DNA from: Nitrospinota bacterium
Lineage (GTDB): Bacteria > Nitrospinota > Nitrospinia > Nitrospinales > Nitrospinaceae
Length of the DNA stretch: 5,097 nucleotides
Direction: 5' to 3'
Assembly: GCA_027298165.1 (NCBI GenBank)
Contig: JAPUGN010000077.1
Span: 1 to 5,097, forward strand
The translations under genes and the position numbers were made by a program. Of the stretch, positions 1 to 5,097 are shown in pieces (position 1 is the first letter of the stretch; each line of letters opens with the position of its first letter). The notes beneath the pieces are model-generated. The model saw only the letters and a list, made by a program, of their open reading frames with translations, made no database searches and was not told the DNA's origin.

Positions 1-1057
1 AACAGATCAAAACCACCGTGGCCGCGGCGAACTCCGCCGAGAAACCGCGGGACGGGGTAATTTCGGTAATTTTTTTGCCGATCGTTTCCATCACGCGGGT
101 GCCCCAGATCAGCAATCCGAATACAATGCAGGTGGCACCCATGCCCAAAATCCAAAGCGGCATCTGCACCTTCATTTCAACGCTACCGCTTTTCAAAATG
201 GAAACCACCGCCGCCAACGGACCTACCGCATTTGCCACATCATTGGCGCCATGGGCAAACGCCACGTAAAACGCGGTGATCACCTGGAGGAATTTGAAAA
301 TATGTTCGGTGGAAGCAAACTGCTGGTTGATATCGTCCGGGGAAACCTCTTTTATTTTTTTCACCAGAAATTGGGCGGTGACATACGCAACCGCGCCAAC
401 CATCAGCGCCAAGGCCAGGGCATCCTGGAAATCCAGGTCCAGTTTCAGGTTTTTGAGCCCCTTGTACACCATGGAGTTGGCAAGGATCACAAACACCACG
501 AACACCATCAAAGGCGCCCATTTCTTTGCCTGGACCACCGGGTTGCGCTGGTCGAAAATTTTCACCGTTATGAAACGGAACACCCAATAGGCGACCAGCC
601 CTCCCAATACCGGCGACACGATCCAGCTCATGGCGACGAACCCAACTTTCCCCCAGTTTACCGCTTCCACCCCGCCGGCGATCACCCCGAAGCCGACTAC
701 GGCACCGACAATCGAATGCGTGGTGGACACCGGCCAGCCCAGGGAACTGGCAAAATGCAGCCAGATCGAAGCCGCCACCAATGCCGATATCATTCCATAC
801 ACCAGATGCATGGGCATATCGGCAAACAGGTTGGGGTCGACCATGCCTTTGCGCACGGTGTCGGAGACGTGTCCGCCCACGAACACCGCACCGGCAAATT
901 CGGCCACCGCGGCAATCAGCACGGCCTGGCGAAAGGTGAGGGATTTGGCGCCGACGCTGGTGCCCATGGCATTAGCCACATCGTTGGCGCCGATGTTACA
1001 GGCCATATACACGCAGGCGAGTATCCCAAACCAGAGCAGGAAAGTCGCTACATCCAA
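1..1057 (-). CDS. pit: PiT-family inorganic phosphate transporter (C-terminus beyond window)
   Basis: Inner-membrane permease of the PiT family (Pfam PHO4), which takes up phosphate, usually as a metal-phosphate complex driven by the proton gradient. My translation gives 352 codons, hydrophobic almost throughout. The two family signatures are plain: GANDVANA at residues 23-30 and AHGANDVANA with its GANDVANA at 270-277, one in each inverted half. The conserved GWPVSTTHS lies at 107-115. The visible end (GKKITEITPSRGFSAEFAAA) matches the region before the last membrane segments of PitA-type proteins, so only the tail is missing. I chose the TTG start at 1055-1057 because an in-frame stop lies at 1097-1099, no ATG precedes the first signature at a usable place, and GGAG sits 6 nt upstream. 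The resulting MDVATFLLWFGI matches the usual PiT N-terminus. It lies 43 bp behind the DUF47 gene, a very common operon pair. Family assignment is near certain; the substrate could include sulfate, as in a few PiT relatives. Confidence 0.95.
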   Translation of the reverse strand, partial: MDVATFLLWFGILACVYMACNIGANDVANAMGTSVGAKSLTFRQAVLIAAVAEFAGAVFVGGHVSDTVRKGMVDPNLFADMPMHLVYGMISALVAASIWLHFASSLGWPVSTTHSIVGAVVGFGVIAGGVEAVNWGKVGFVAMSWIVSPVLGGLVAYWVFRFITVKIFDQRNPVVQAKKWAPLMVFVVFVILANSMVYKGLKNLKLDLDFQDALALALMVGAVAYVTAQFLVKKIKEVSPDDINQQFASTEHIFKFLQVITAFYVAFAHGANDVANAVGPLAAVVSILKSGSVEMKVQMPLWILGMGATCIVFGLLIWGTRVMETIGKKITEITPSRGFSAEFAAATVVLIC

Positions 1058-1063
1058 AAGAAA

Positions 1064-1067
1064 CTCC
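1064..1067 (-). promoter_or_regulatory. Ribosome binding site deciding the TTG start of pit
   Basis: GGAG on the minus strand, 6 nt before the TTG at 1055-1057. It is the only well-spaced Shine-Dalgarno match between the in-frame stop (1097-1099) and the first PiT signature. It supports a non-ATG start. Confidence 0.6.
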
Positions 1068-1100
1068 AGGAAAAGTTGAGAAGGCTCCGGGTAGGGTTAT

Positions 1101-1772
1101 TTATTTGGCAAGAAAAATTTTCAGGGTTTTACCGATCAGTTCCGAGTTGTCGGCCACGGCCCCCAGTTTTTTATTCACTTCGTTCCAAAGCAACAAGTCG
1201 CCGGCGGGCAGGGCATCGCCCAGCGAAAACAGTTTCTGGGCCAAAGTGAACTGCATTTTATCCGCCTCCCATTCGTAGGTTGCCAGTTGATGACAGGCCT
1301 TTTCCACTTTTTCGGCCTCCACACCGCCGAAGGAAGCCTCCAGCAGATTTTCCAGTTCATGAATCAAATCGCAGGCGCTGTGGGCGCTCATCACCACATG
1401 ATCGACCAATAGTTTCAGGGGCTCCCTGAGGATGTCGGGATTCGACAATCGGCGGATGCGGAGAATGACCGTCAAATCCTCGATGGCGTCGGCAATATCA
1501 TCCTGCGCCGACAGCAGATGATTGAAATCACGTTTGTCGACGGCCAGGAAAATGCTTTGTGGCAAATGATCCCGGATTTCATTTTTGATTTTGTCCGCTT
1601 CGTACTCCTGCTGGACGATCTTTTCGGAAATTTTCTGGACCTGGTCGTAATCTCCGGAAAGCTGGGCGGCAAACAAGGGCTTGACCTGGTCCACGCAGTC
1701 GCGCACCTTGTCCATATGGCTCGTCAGGGGCTTAAAAGGCGATTTGGCGAACATTGAAAAGATGGATCTCAT
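1101..1772 (-). CDS. DUF47 family PhoU-like protein (TIGR00153), putative phosphate transport regulator
   Basis: A 223-residue, all-helical cytoplasmic protein of the DUF47/COG1392 family, distant kin of PhoU and normally paired with PiT transporters. It is thought to control or assist the transporter, although its biochemistry is poorly settled. The sequence shows the two-fold PhoU-like repeat: EYEADK at 56-61 followed by a DDIADAIED helix (91-99), and EWEADK at 167-172 followed by the NEVNKKLGAVADNSE helix (197-211). The acidic E/DxxxD positions are the metal-cluster residues of PhoU proteins. The N-terminus MRSIFSMFAKSPF is typical of the family. The ATG at 1770-1772 has AAGGA 6 nt upstream. 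The frame stays open upstream to a TTG at 1905-1907, but family length and the good RBS favour 1772. PiT follows after 43 bp. Confidence 0.92.
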   Translation of the reverse strand: MRSIFSMFAKSPFKPLTSHMDKVRDCVDQVKPLFAAQLSGDYDQVQKISEKIVQQEYEADKIKNEIRDHLPQSIFLAVDKRDFNHLLSAQDDIADAIEDLTVILRIRRLSNPDILREPLKLLVDHVVMSAHSACDLIHELENLLEASFGGVEAEKVEKACHQLATYEWEADKMQFTLAQKLFSLGDALPAGDLLLWNEVNKKLGAVADNSELIGKTLKIFLAK

Positions 1773-1778
1773 AATGCA

Positions 1779-1783
1779 TCCTT
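1779..1783 (-). promoter_or_regulatory. Ribosome binding site of the DUF47 gene
   Basis: AAGGA on the minus strand, 6 nt before the ATG at 1770-1772. It decides between this start and the longer in-frame extension that begins with TTG at 1907. Confidence 0.65.
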
Positions 1784-1800
1784 CGAATGAGTTAATGGAG

Positions 1801-1821
1801 AAACACCCCGCTGGGGGGTTT
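1801..1821 (-). repeat. Leader hairpin A before the DUF47-pit pair
   Basis: Inverted repeat in the leader of the DUF47 gene. AAAC plus CCCC pair with GGGG plus GTTT, with one bulged base and a 4-nt loop, giving 8 pairs. It lies about 18 nt before the ribosome binding site. No T-run follows on either strand, so it is not an obvious intrinsic terminator. Its role is unknown: it could be a 5'-UTR structure, a protein site or chance. Confidence 0.4.
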
Positions 1822-1847
1822 CCTCCACAGAAATCAGAATTCCCGGC

Positions 1848-1872
1848 CTCTTCCAGACAAACGCAGGAAGAG
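1848..1872 (-). repeat. Leader hairpin B, perfect 7-bp inverted repeat
   Basis: CTCTTCC and GGAAGAG form perfect 7-bp arms around an 11-nt spacer in the DUF47 upstream region. There is no T-tract after it. With hairpin A it makes two successive potential stem-loops in the presumed 5' leader. An operator for a dimeric regulator is equally possible from sequence alone. Confidence 0.4.
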
Positions 1873-1910
1873 CGCACGCCCGTCTTGTAACATGATGCCG
1901 GGATCAAATC

Positions 1911-1966
1911 AATCGCTCAAACCAATTTCTAACAAACCTTGAAACGGTCTTTAAAAACGAGCGATT
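1911..1966. repeat. Perfect 8-bp inverted repeat with a 40-bp spacer at the hydrolase gene end
   Basis: AATCGCTC (1911-1918) and GAGCGATT (1959-1966) are exact reverse complements. The right arm ends at the last base of the hydrolase stop codon. The spacer is A/T-rich. It could fold at the 3' end of the hydrolase transcript or be paired half-sites upstream of DUF47. No canonical T-tract follows, so I do not call it a terminator. Confidence 0.3.
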
Positions 1967-2682
1967 CACCCCATCATCATGCGCCACTCGGCCAGGCTTT
2001 CCATCTGCAGGTAGGAGTTGGTTTCGCGAACTTCTCCCAGAGGGGCCGAACCCTTGCCGCCGTAATTGTGGCCGGGATACAGGATGATTTCATTCTGGAT
2101 TTTCGCGAGACGGCGGGTCAGGGTGTGATACATCTCCTCGCTGTCGCCGCCCGGCAGATCCACTCGGCCGCAACCCTGTAAAAACAGGGTGTCCCCCGCC
2201 ACCAGATAGTCGCCGACCCGGAAGCATTGAGAACCAGGAGTGTGGCCGGGGGTGTGCAGAAACGAGATGTCGACGGAGCCGACCTTCATTCGGTCTTCGC
2301 TGTCCACCAGCTTCATGTCCGAAACTGAAATTCCCGTCACCTGGCGCACGCCATCGGCTTCATGTTTGTTCACATAAATGGGCACCGGGTGAGATTCCAT
2401 CAACTGCGGCAGGCCCAGGATATCGATGCCGAAAATTTCTCCGCCGATATGGTCGGGATGATAATGCGTCACCAGTGCGCCGGTGAGCTTCATATCTTCC
2501 TCCGCGATGATCTTTAAAAGACTATCGACATCCCAGGCCGGATCGACGACCACGCATTCCCGCGTTTCTCGGTCGCCAATCAGATAAATGAAGTTGGCCA
2601 TGGAACGGGCCGAGGCATCCGTCTGGGCAACGTCCACGCCGCACAACAGCTGTTTGAAATAAAGAGGACTGGCTTCCGTCAT
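1966..2682 (-). CDS. Metallo-beta-lactamase-fold hydrolase, ETHE1/glyoxalase II-like
   Basis: A 238-residue cytoplasmic metal-dependent hydrolase or dioxygenase of the MBL superfamily. Metal ligands are all visible: THYHPDH (H73, H75, D77, H78), HTPGHTPGS (H143), AGDTLF (D164) and YPGHNY (H205). The block GCGRVD (170-175) followed by GGD (178-180), and the C-terminal LGEVRETNSYL, resemble ETHE1 persulfide dioxygenases and YcbL-type glyoxalase II-like proteins rather than classical GloB with its long C-terminal glutathione-binding domain. The substrate may be glutathione persulfide, S-lactoylglutathione or another thioester; I cannot choose. The ATG at 2680-2682 has GGAAAGGA 4 nt upstream. A TTG at 2704-2706 overlapping the nuclease stop would add only eight residues and lacks support. 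It lies 20 bp downstream of the nuclease gene in the same direction, so co-transcription is likely. Confidence 0.88.
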   Translation of the reverse strand: MTEASPLYFKQLLCGVDVAQTDASARSMANFIYLIGDRETRECVVVDPAWDVDSLLKIIAEEDMKLTGALVTHYHPDHIGGEIFGIDILGLPQLMESHPVPIYVNKHEADGVRQVTGISVSDMKLVDSEDRMKVGSVDISFLHTPGHTPGSQCFRVGDYLVAGDTLFLQGCGRVDLPGGDSEEMYHTLTRRLAKIQNEIILYPGHNYGGKGSAPLGEVRETNSYLQMESLAEWRMMMG

Positions 2683-2686
2683 GGTG

Positions 2687-2694
2687 TCCTTTCC
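2687..2694 (-). promoter_or_regulatory. Ribosome binding site of the MBL-fold hydrolase
   Basis: GGAAAGGA on the minus strand, 4 nt before the ATG at 2680-2682. It favours that start over the TTG that overlaps the nuclease stop codon. Confidence 0.6.
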
Positions 2695-2702
2695 AGAAGG
2701 GT

Positions 2703-3500
2703 TCAAGGTTTGAATAGTCGATTGAGCATTCCCGCCAGGCGAATACCGGCGCGTTGCAATTGTTCTTCCACGATGGTCCGGCCCTGCCGGATATAGTCGA
2801 GAGACAATTCCCGCCCCCTGGAAAATTTCAGGGGATATCCGTAATCCAGAACCAACGCCCGCGCTTCATTAGACCACTCATCGGGAGTGCCGCCCCGCCA
2901 CCGCTTTTGGTTCACCGCCGTAATCGCTGCGTTCAAATATCGGGCGAATTGCGCCTGTGTCCTGCCCTTCAGGAAAATCAGGTCATGATCCCAAACGCGA
3001 TGCAGATTGGTCCGTTTGTTTCCGAATAAAACGGTAATGGTATTCCCTCCACGGTCCTTCTCGTATCCCAAATGCATGGGCTGGTGCACATCGGCGACCA
3101 AGTGTACCAAAAACTTGAAGGCTTCCCTCCTCATTTTGGGAGACGCCGCGGAGGATTGGAGAGTCCGTTCATACTCCTTGATTTTTTCGGTCACACATTG
3201 CTTCCGGGGACAGTCGCGTGGCTGGTTGTACGTCCGGTGACCGGCGGCAATATTGGTATAATGCAGAATGTCCGGCTGGACCCCGCCCTTCCTGATGTCG
3301 TCGGCCCAGGTGGCGGCATTTGCCAGATGTTTTATGTTAAACTCCCTTTGAATGGCCTTCAGGACCCCGGGGTCCAAATTTATTTCCGCAATATGGCCGA
3401 CGATGCGATGACCTGCCGGACCCCAGGCCAGCCCTTCCTGCAGGGGCCATGCGCTCAATAAGACGAATCCTATTAAACATCGGACAATCCGGTATTTCAT
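2703..3500 (-). CDS. Secreted S1/P1-type zinc nuclease
   Basis: A 265-residue exported nuclease of the S1/P1 family (trinuclear zinc), which cuts single-stranded DNA/RNA and often has 3'-nucleotidase activity. Residues 1-25 form a signal peptide (MKYR, a hydrophobic core around 8-19, then EGLA). Cleavage after A25 would expose W26, the N-terminal Trp that binds zinc through its amino group in P1 nuclease. All nine expected ligands are present with family spacing: W26, H31, D67 (ATWADD), H80 (LHYTN), H133, D137 and H143 (HLVADVHQPMH), H167 and D171 (NLHRVWDH). C97 and C102 could form a disulfide outside the cytoplasm. The start at 3498-3500 is fixed by the signal peptide; its Shine-Dalgarno is weak. 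The open frame continues upstream antisense to the acyltransferase, which I treat as spurious. The MBL-fold gene follows after 20 bp; the acyltransferase diverges 30 bp away. Confidence 0.93.
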   Translation of the reverse strand: MKYRIVRCLIGFVLLSAWPLQEGLAWGPAGHRIVGHIAEINLDPGVLKAIQREFNIKHLANAATWADDIRKGGVQPDILHYTNIAAGHRTYNQPRDCPRKQCVTEKIKEYERTLQSSAASPKMRREAFKFLVHLVADVHQPMHLGYEKDRGGNTITVLFGNKRTNLHRVWDHDLIFLKGRTQAQFARYLNAAITAVNQKRWRGGTPDEWSNEARALVLDYGYPLKFSRGRELSLDYIRQGRTIVEEQLQRAGIRLAGMLNRLFKP

Positions 3501-3530
3501 TGAAGCGACCCGTTTCGTTTCGGCAATCAA

Positions 3531-4280
3531 ATGATCAAAGCGGCCTATCATACCATCAAGTTCTGGATCATTTTTATTCTTCTGTCGGTCTGTTTGGGGA
3601 CCCTGGCGGTGCTGGCGCGATTGTTCGATTCCAGTAATAATCTCTCCCACAACGTTTCCAGATTGTGGGGCCGAGGGTTGTGCGTATTGAATGGGATCGA
3701 TGTAAATATTGAAGGACTGGAGCATATCAGACCGGAGCAACCGCAGATTTTTATCGCCAACCATCAGGGCTTTTTCGACATATTCGCGCTCAACGGATTC
3801 CTGCCGGTGCAGCTTCGATGGGTGGCCAAATCCAGTTTGTTTCACATTCCTTTTGTGGGGTGGGCGATGCGGGCGGCGGGCAGCGTCCCGGTGGACCGGG
3901 GCAACCGCAAAAAATCCTATCGGGCGTTTCTGAAGACAATTGAAAAGTTGAAGGCGGGAAATTCTGTCGTGATCTTTCCGGAGGGAACTCGGTCGGCGGA
4001 CGGAACCATCGGCACGTTCAAGAAAGGTGGACCCCTTCTGTCCGTACGCTCCGGCGCACCGCTGGTGCCGGTCACTTTGGTGGGAACAGGAAGCATCATC
4101 AAAAAGGGCAGCGGGATAATCAGACCCGGACGGATACAAATCGTTATTTCACCGCCACTATCCAGTCAGACGGTTATGGAGGATAAAGAAGAGAACGTCC
4201 TGCGCAACCTTCGCGACATCATCTGCAGAAATTACGAAAGCCACCACGAGGGGAACAATCAGACACTTCAGGTAGGTTAA
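3531..4280 (+). CDS. plsC: PlsC-type 1-acyl-sn-glycerol-3-phosphate acyltransferase
   Basis: A 249-residue membrane-associated acyltransferase that makes phosphatidic acid from lysophosphatidic acid, or a close relative using another acceptor. An N-terminal hydrophobic segment (about 11-31) anchors it. The family blocks are in order: NHQGFFD (77-83, the catalytic NHx4D pair H78/D83), VPVDRGNRKKS (119-129, block II), FPEGTRS (149-155, block III) and VPVTLVG (179-185, block IV). Length is typical for bacterial PlsC. An in-frame stop at 3501-3503 leaves the ATG at 3531 as the first start; no clear Shine-Dalgarno precedes it. It is the only plus-strand gene here, divergent from the nuclease and convergent with the peroxiredoxin-like gene, so it is probably monocistronic in this window. 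The PlsC-like fold is certain; the exact acyl acceptor is inferred. Confidence 0.92.
   Translation: MIKAAYHTIKFWIIFILLSVCLGTLAVLARLFDSSNNLSHNVSRLWGRGLCVLNGIDVNIEGLEHIRPEQPQIFIANHQGFFDIFALNGFLPVQLRWVAKSSLFHIPFVGWAMRAAGSVPVDRGNRKKSYRAFLKTIEKLKAGNSVVIFPEGTRSADGTIGTFKKGGPLLSVRSGAPLVPVTLVGTGSIIKKGSGIIRPGRIQIVISPPLSSQTVMEDKEENVLRNLRDIICRNYESHHEGNNQTLQVG
3547..3555 (-). promoter_or_regulatory. Possible extended -10 promoter for the nuclease gene
   Basis: TGGTATGAT on the minus strand fits the extended -10 pattern TGnTATAAT with one mismatch. It would start transcription near 3540, giving a leader of about 40 nt before the nuclease ATG. No convincing -35 is present, which extended -10 promoters can tolerate. 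It lies inside the first codons of the divergent acyltransferase. This is a by-eye match only. Confidence 0.28.
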
Positions 4281-4295
4281 CCGCCCGCAGGCGGT
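4280..4295. terminator. GC-rich hairpin between convergent genes, possible bidirectional terminator
   Basis: ACCGCC and GGCGGT form a perfect 6-bp stem with a CGCA loop, filling most of the 19-bp gap between the acyltransferase stop and the peroxiredoxin-like stop. Its position suits a shared terminator. Neither side has an immediate T-run; a T-rich stretch follows only about 15 bases later on the plus strand. Termination is therefore inferred mainly from location. Confidence 0.4.
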
Positions 4296-4299
4296 GCAT

Positions 4300-4827
4300 T
4301 TACTTGGCGGCCTTTTCTTTCTGGATGAATTCCCAGACTTCCCGGGGATGCTCGCGCAGGTCTTCAATATTATCCCAGATGGCGCGGATCATGCCGGTTT
4401 TGTCGACAACAAGCGTGGTCCGGCGAATGCGCTTGACCATTTGGCCCAAATCTTCCACTTCCTCCGTCAGGCCGTACAGGTCGGAGACCTTTTTATGCTC
4501 GTCTGCCACCAAGGTGAATCCGAGCTGGTAGATTTCGATAAACTGGCGGTGGGATTGTACGCCGTTCCAACTGATTCCCAAAAGCTCGACTTCTTTGGTG
4601 CGGAACTTGCGGTTCCATTCGTTAAAACAAACCATTGACCGGGTGTCTTCCGGGCTGGCGTCGAACACGTAAAAGGCGAGGATAACCCATTTTTTATCCT
4701 CATACTCCTTGAGTTTGACGGTCACCCCTTCTTCGGCGGAAGGGCTGGTCGCCCCGGCCTTGTAACCATAAACCGCGGGAAGTTCAAAATTGGGCGCACG
4801 ATCACCTACTTCCAGTTTGTCAGCCAT
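4300..4827 (-). CDS. Peroxiredoxin-fold (AhpC/TSA-like) protein lacking the canonical peroxidatic Cys
   Basis: A 175-residue cytoplasmic protein with the layout of BCP/PrxQ-type peroxiredoxins: VGDRAPNFELP (7-17), WVILAFY (47-53), ELLGISWN (81-88), the SHRQF helix (92-96), LVADEHKKVSDLYGL (106-120), RRTTLVVDKTGMI (135-147) and a C-terminal helix. R136 sits where the conserved active-site Arg is expected. In the active-site loop FYVFDASPEDTRS (52-64), an ungapped alignment to the usual FYPxDFTPxCT places V54 at the conserved Pro, S58 at the Thr and D61 at the peroxidatic Cys. The distance from this site to the following GIS motif (84-86) equals that of BCP, so no gap is needed. The only Cys in the protein is C67, six residues later. 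It may be a non-peroxidase relative or use a moved Cys. The ATG has AGAAGG upstream with 4-nt spacing. The glutaredoxin gene precedes it by 38 bp on the same strand. Confidence 0.85.
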   Translation of the reverse strand: MADKLEVGDRAPNFELPAVYGYKAGATSPSAEEGVTVKLKEYEDKKWVILAFYVFDASPEDTRSMVCFNEWNRKFRTKEVELLGISWNGVQSHRQFIEIYQLGFTLVADEHKKVSDLYGLTEEVEDLGQMVKRIRRTTLVVDKTGMIRAIWDNIEDLREHPREVWEFIQKEKAAK

Positions 4828-4865
4828 ATAACCTTCTTTGCAAGAGATTAAAAAGGAGGGTTGCC

Positions 4866-5097
4866 TTACGCGTCGCCGAAAGCTTTTTTCAGCAAGGGCT
4901 CGACCTCCCCCTTGGCTTCCATTTCATCGAGGATATCGGTATCGCCGTAAAAATCCCCGTTGATGAACACTTTAGGAAGCGTGGGCCAGTTGGTCATCTG
5001 GCTGAGGGCTTCTCGCTTGGGCATGTTGTCGAGCATATTGACAACCTCGAACGGATACCCGTATTTGTTGAAAAACTGTATGGTCTCACTCGTGAAA
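4866..5097 (-). CDS. grxD: Monothiol glutaredoxin, Grx4/GrxD (CGFS) family, N-terminus beyond window
   Basis: The C-terminal 76 residues of a Grx4-type monothiol glutaredoxin; these proteins carry or transfer [2Fe-2S] clusters with glutathione, often with BolA partners. The hallmark NWPTLPKVFINGDFYG is present, followed by TDILDEMEAKGEVEPLL, matching the NWPTFPQ...GG.DI..EM...GEL pattern of E. coli GrxD. The visible start FTSETIQFF aligns without gaps to FSAQAVQAL of GrxD, so the first whole residue is the Phe of the CGFS motif. The active-site Cys should lie just outside the window, and the motif would read CGFT if the preceding codons are CG. The usual Gly-Gly before the Cys/Asp of the glutathione site is Gly-Asp here (FYGDTDI). 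The peroxiredoxin-like gene follows after 38 bp, suggesting one redox operon. Confidence 0.9.
   Translation of the reverse strand, partial: FTSETIQFFNKYGYPFEVVNMLDNMPKREALSQMTNWPTLPKVFINGDFYGDTDILDEMEAKGEVEPLLKKAFGDA

Noticed and set aside
251..1249. Long plus-strand open frame of 332 codons across pit and DUF47
   Set aside because: Composition is rich in His, Gly and Arg with no domain, and it lies antisense to two clear genes; it is a shadow of codon bias.
1801..1821. Intrinsic terminator at the C/G-rich hairpin
   Set aside because: No T-run follows on either strand, so only a structural repeat is reported.
1892..1920. Promoter for DUF47: TTGAGC, 17-bp spacer, CATCAT on the minus strand
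   Set aside because: Each hexamer matches only four of six consensus bases; too weak to list as a feature.
2683..2706. TTG start at 2704-2706 for the MBL-fold gene, overlapping the nuclease stop
   Set aside because: A well-placed GGAAAGGA precedes the ATG at 2680-2682, and the eight added residues lie outside the family's conserved region.
3448..3476. Promoter for the acyltransferase with -10-like TATTAA at 3471-3476
   Set aside because: The hexamer at the right distance upstream (CATGCG) has no -35 likeness, and no extended -10 is present.
3501..4139. Minus-strand open frame extending the nuclease by 213 codons across the acyltransferase
   Set aside because: It is antisense to a gene with all PlsC motifs, and the nuclease has a proper signal peptide starting at 3500; the extension has no recognisable domain.

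Overview
The window reads as an ordinary chromosomal segment of a Gram-negative bacterium of moderate GC. Two features suggest a Gram-negative cell: an exported S1/P1-type nuclease and a CGFS-type monothiol glutaredoxin. The taxon cannot be fixed by eye; Nitrospinota or a Desulfobacterota/Proteobacteria-like lineage is only a weak guess. Seven protein-coding genes are supported, six on the minus strand and one on the plus strand. Genes cut by both window edges are real. I see no tRNA, rRNA, CRISPR array, insertion sequence or prophage.

Read in the direction of minus-strand transcription (right to left): a monothiol glutaredoxin (4866-5097, N-terminus outside the window) is followed after 38 bp by a peroxiredoxin-fold protein (4300-4827), probably as one redox operon. 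That protein converges on a plus-strand PlsC-type acyltransferase (3531-4280), with a GC-rich hairpin in the 19-bp gap. The acyltransferase start lies only 30 bp from the start of a divergent secreted S1/P1 nuclease (2703-3500). A metallo-beta-lactamase-fold hydrolase of the ETHE1/glyoxalase II kind (1966-2682) follows the nuclease after 20 bp. After a 193-bp intergenic region carrying several inverted repeats come a DUF47 PhoU-like protein (1101-1772) and, 43 bp later, a PiT inorganic phosphate transporter (1-1057, C-terminus outside the window).

Three functional themes appear. DUF47-PiT is a classical low-affinity phosphate uptake pair. The nuclease just upstream could feed it, since P1-family enzymes degrade single-stranded nucleic acid and can release 3'-phosphate; that link is inference. 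The glutaredoxin and peroxiredoxin-like protein form a thiol-redox unit. The acyltransferase belongs to phospholipid synthesis. The most unusual observation is that the peroxiredoxin-like protein has Asp where the peroxidatic Cys should be, and its only Cys lies six residues further on. I found no clearly new multi-gene system.
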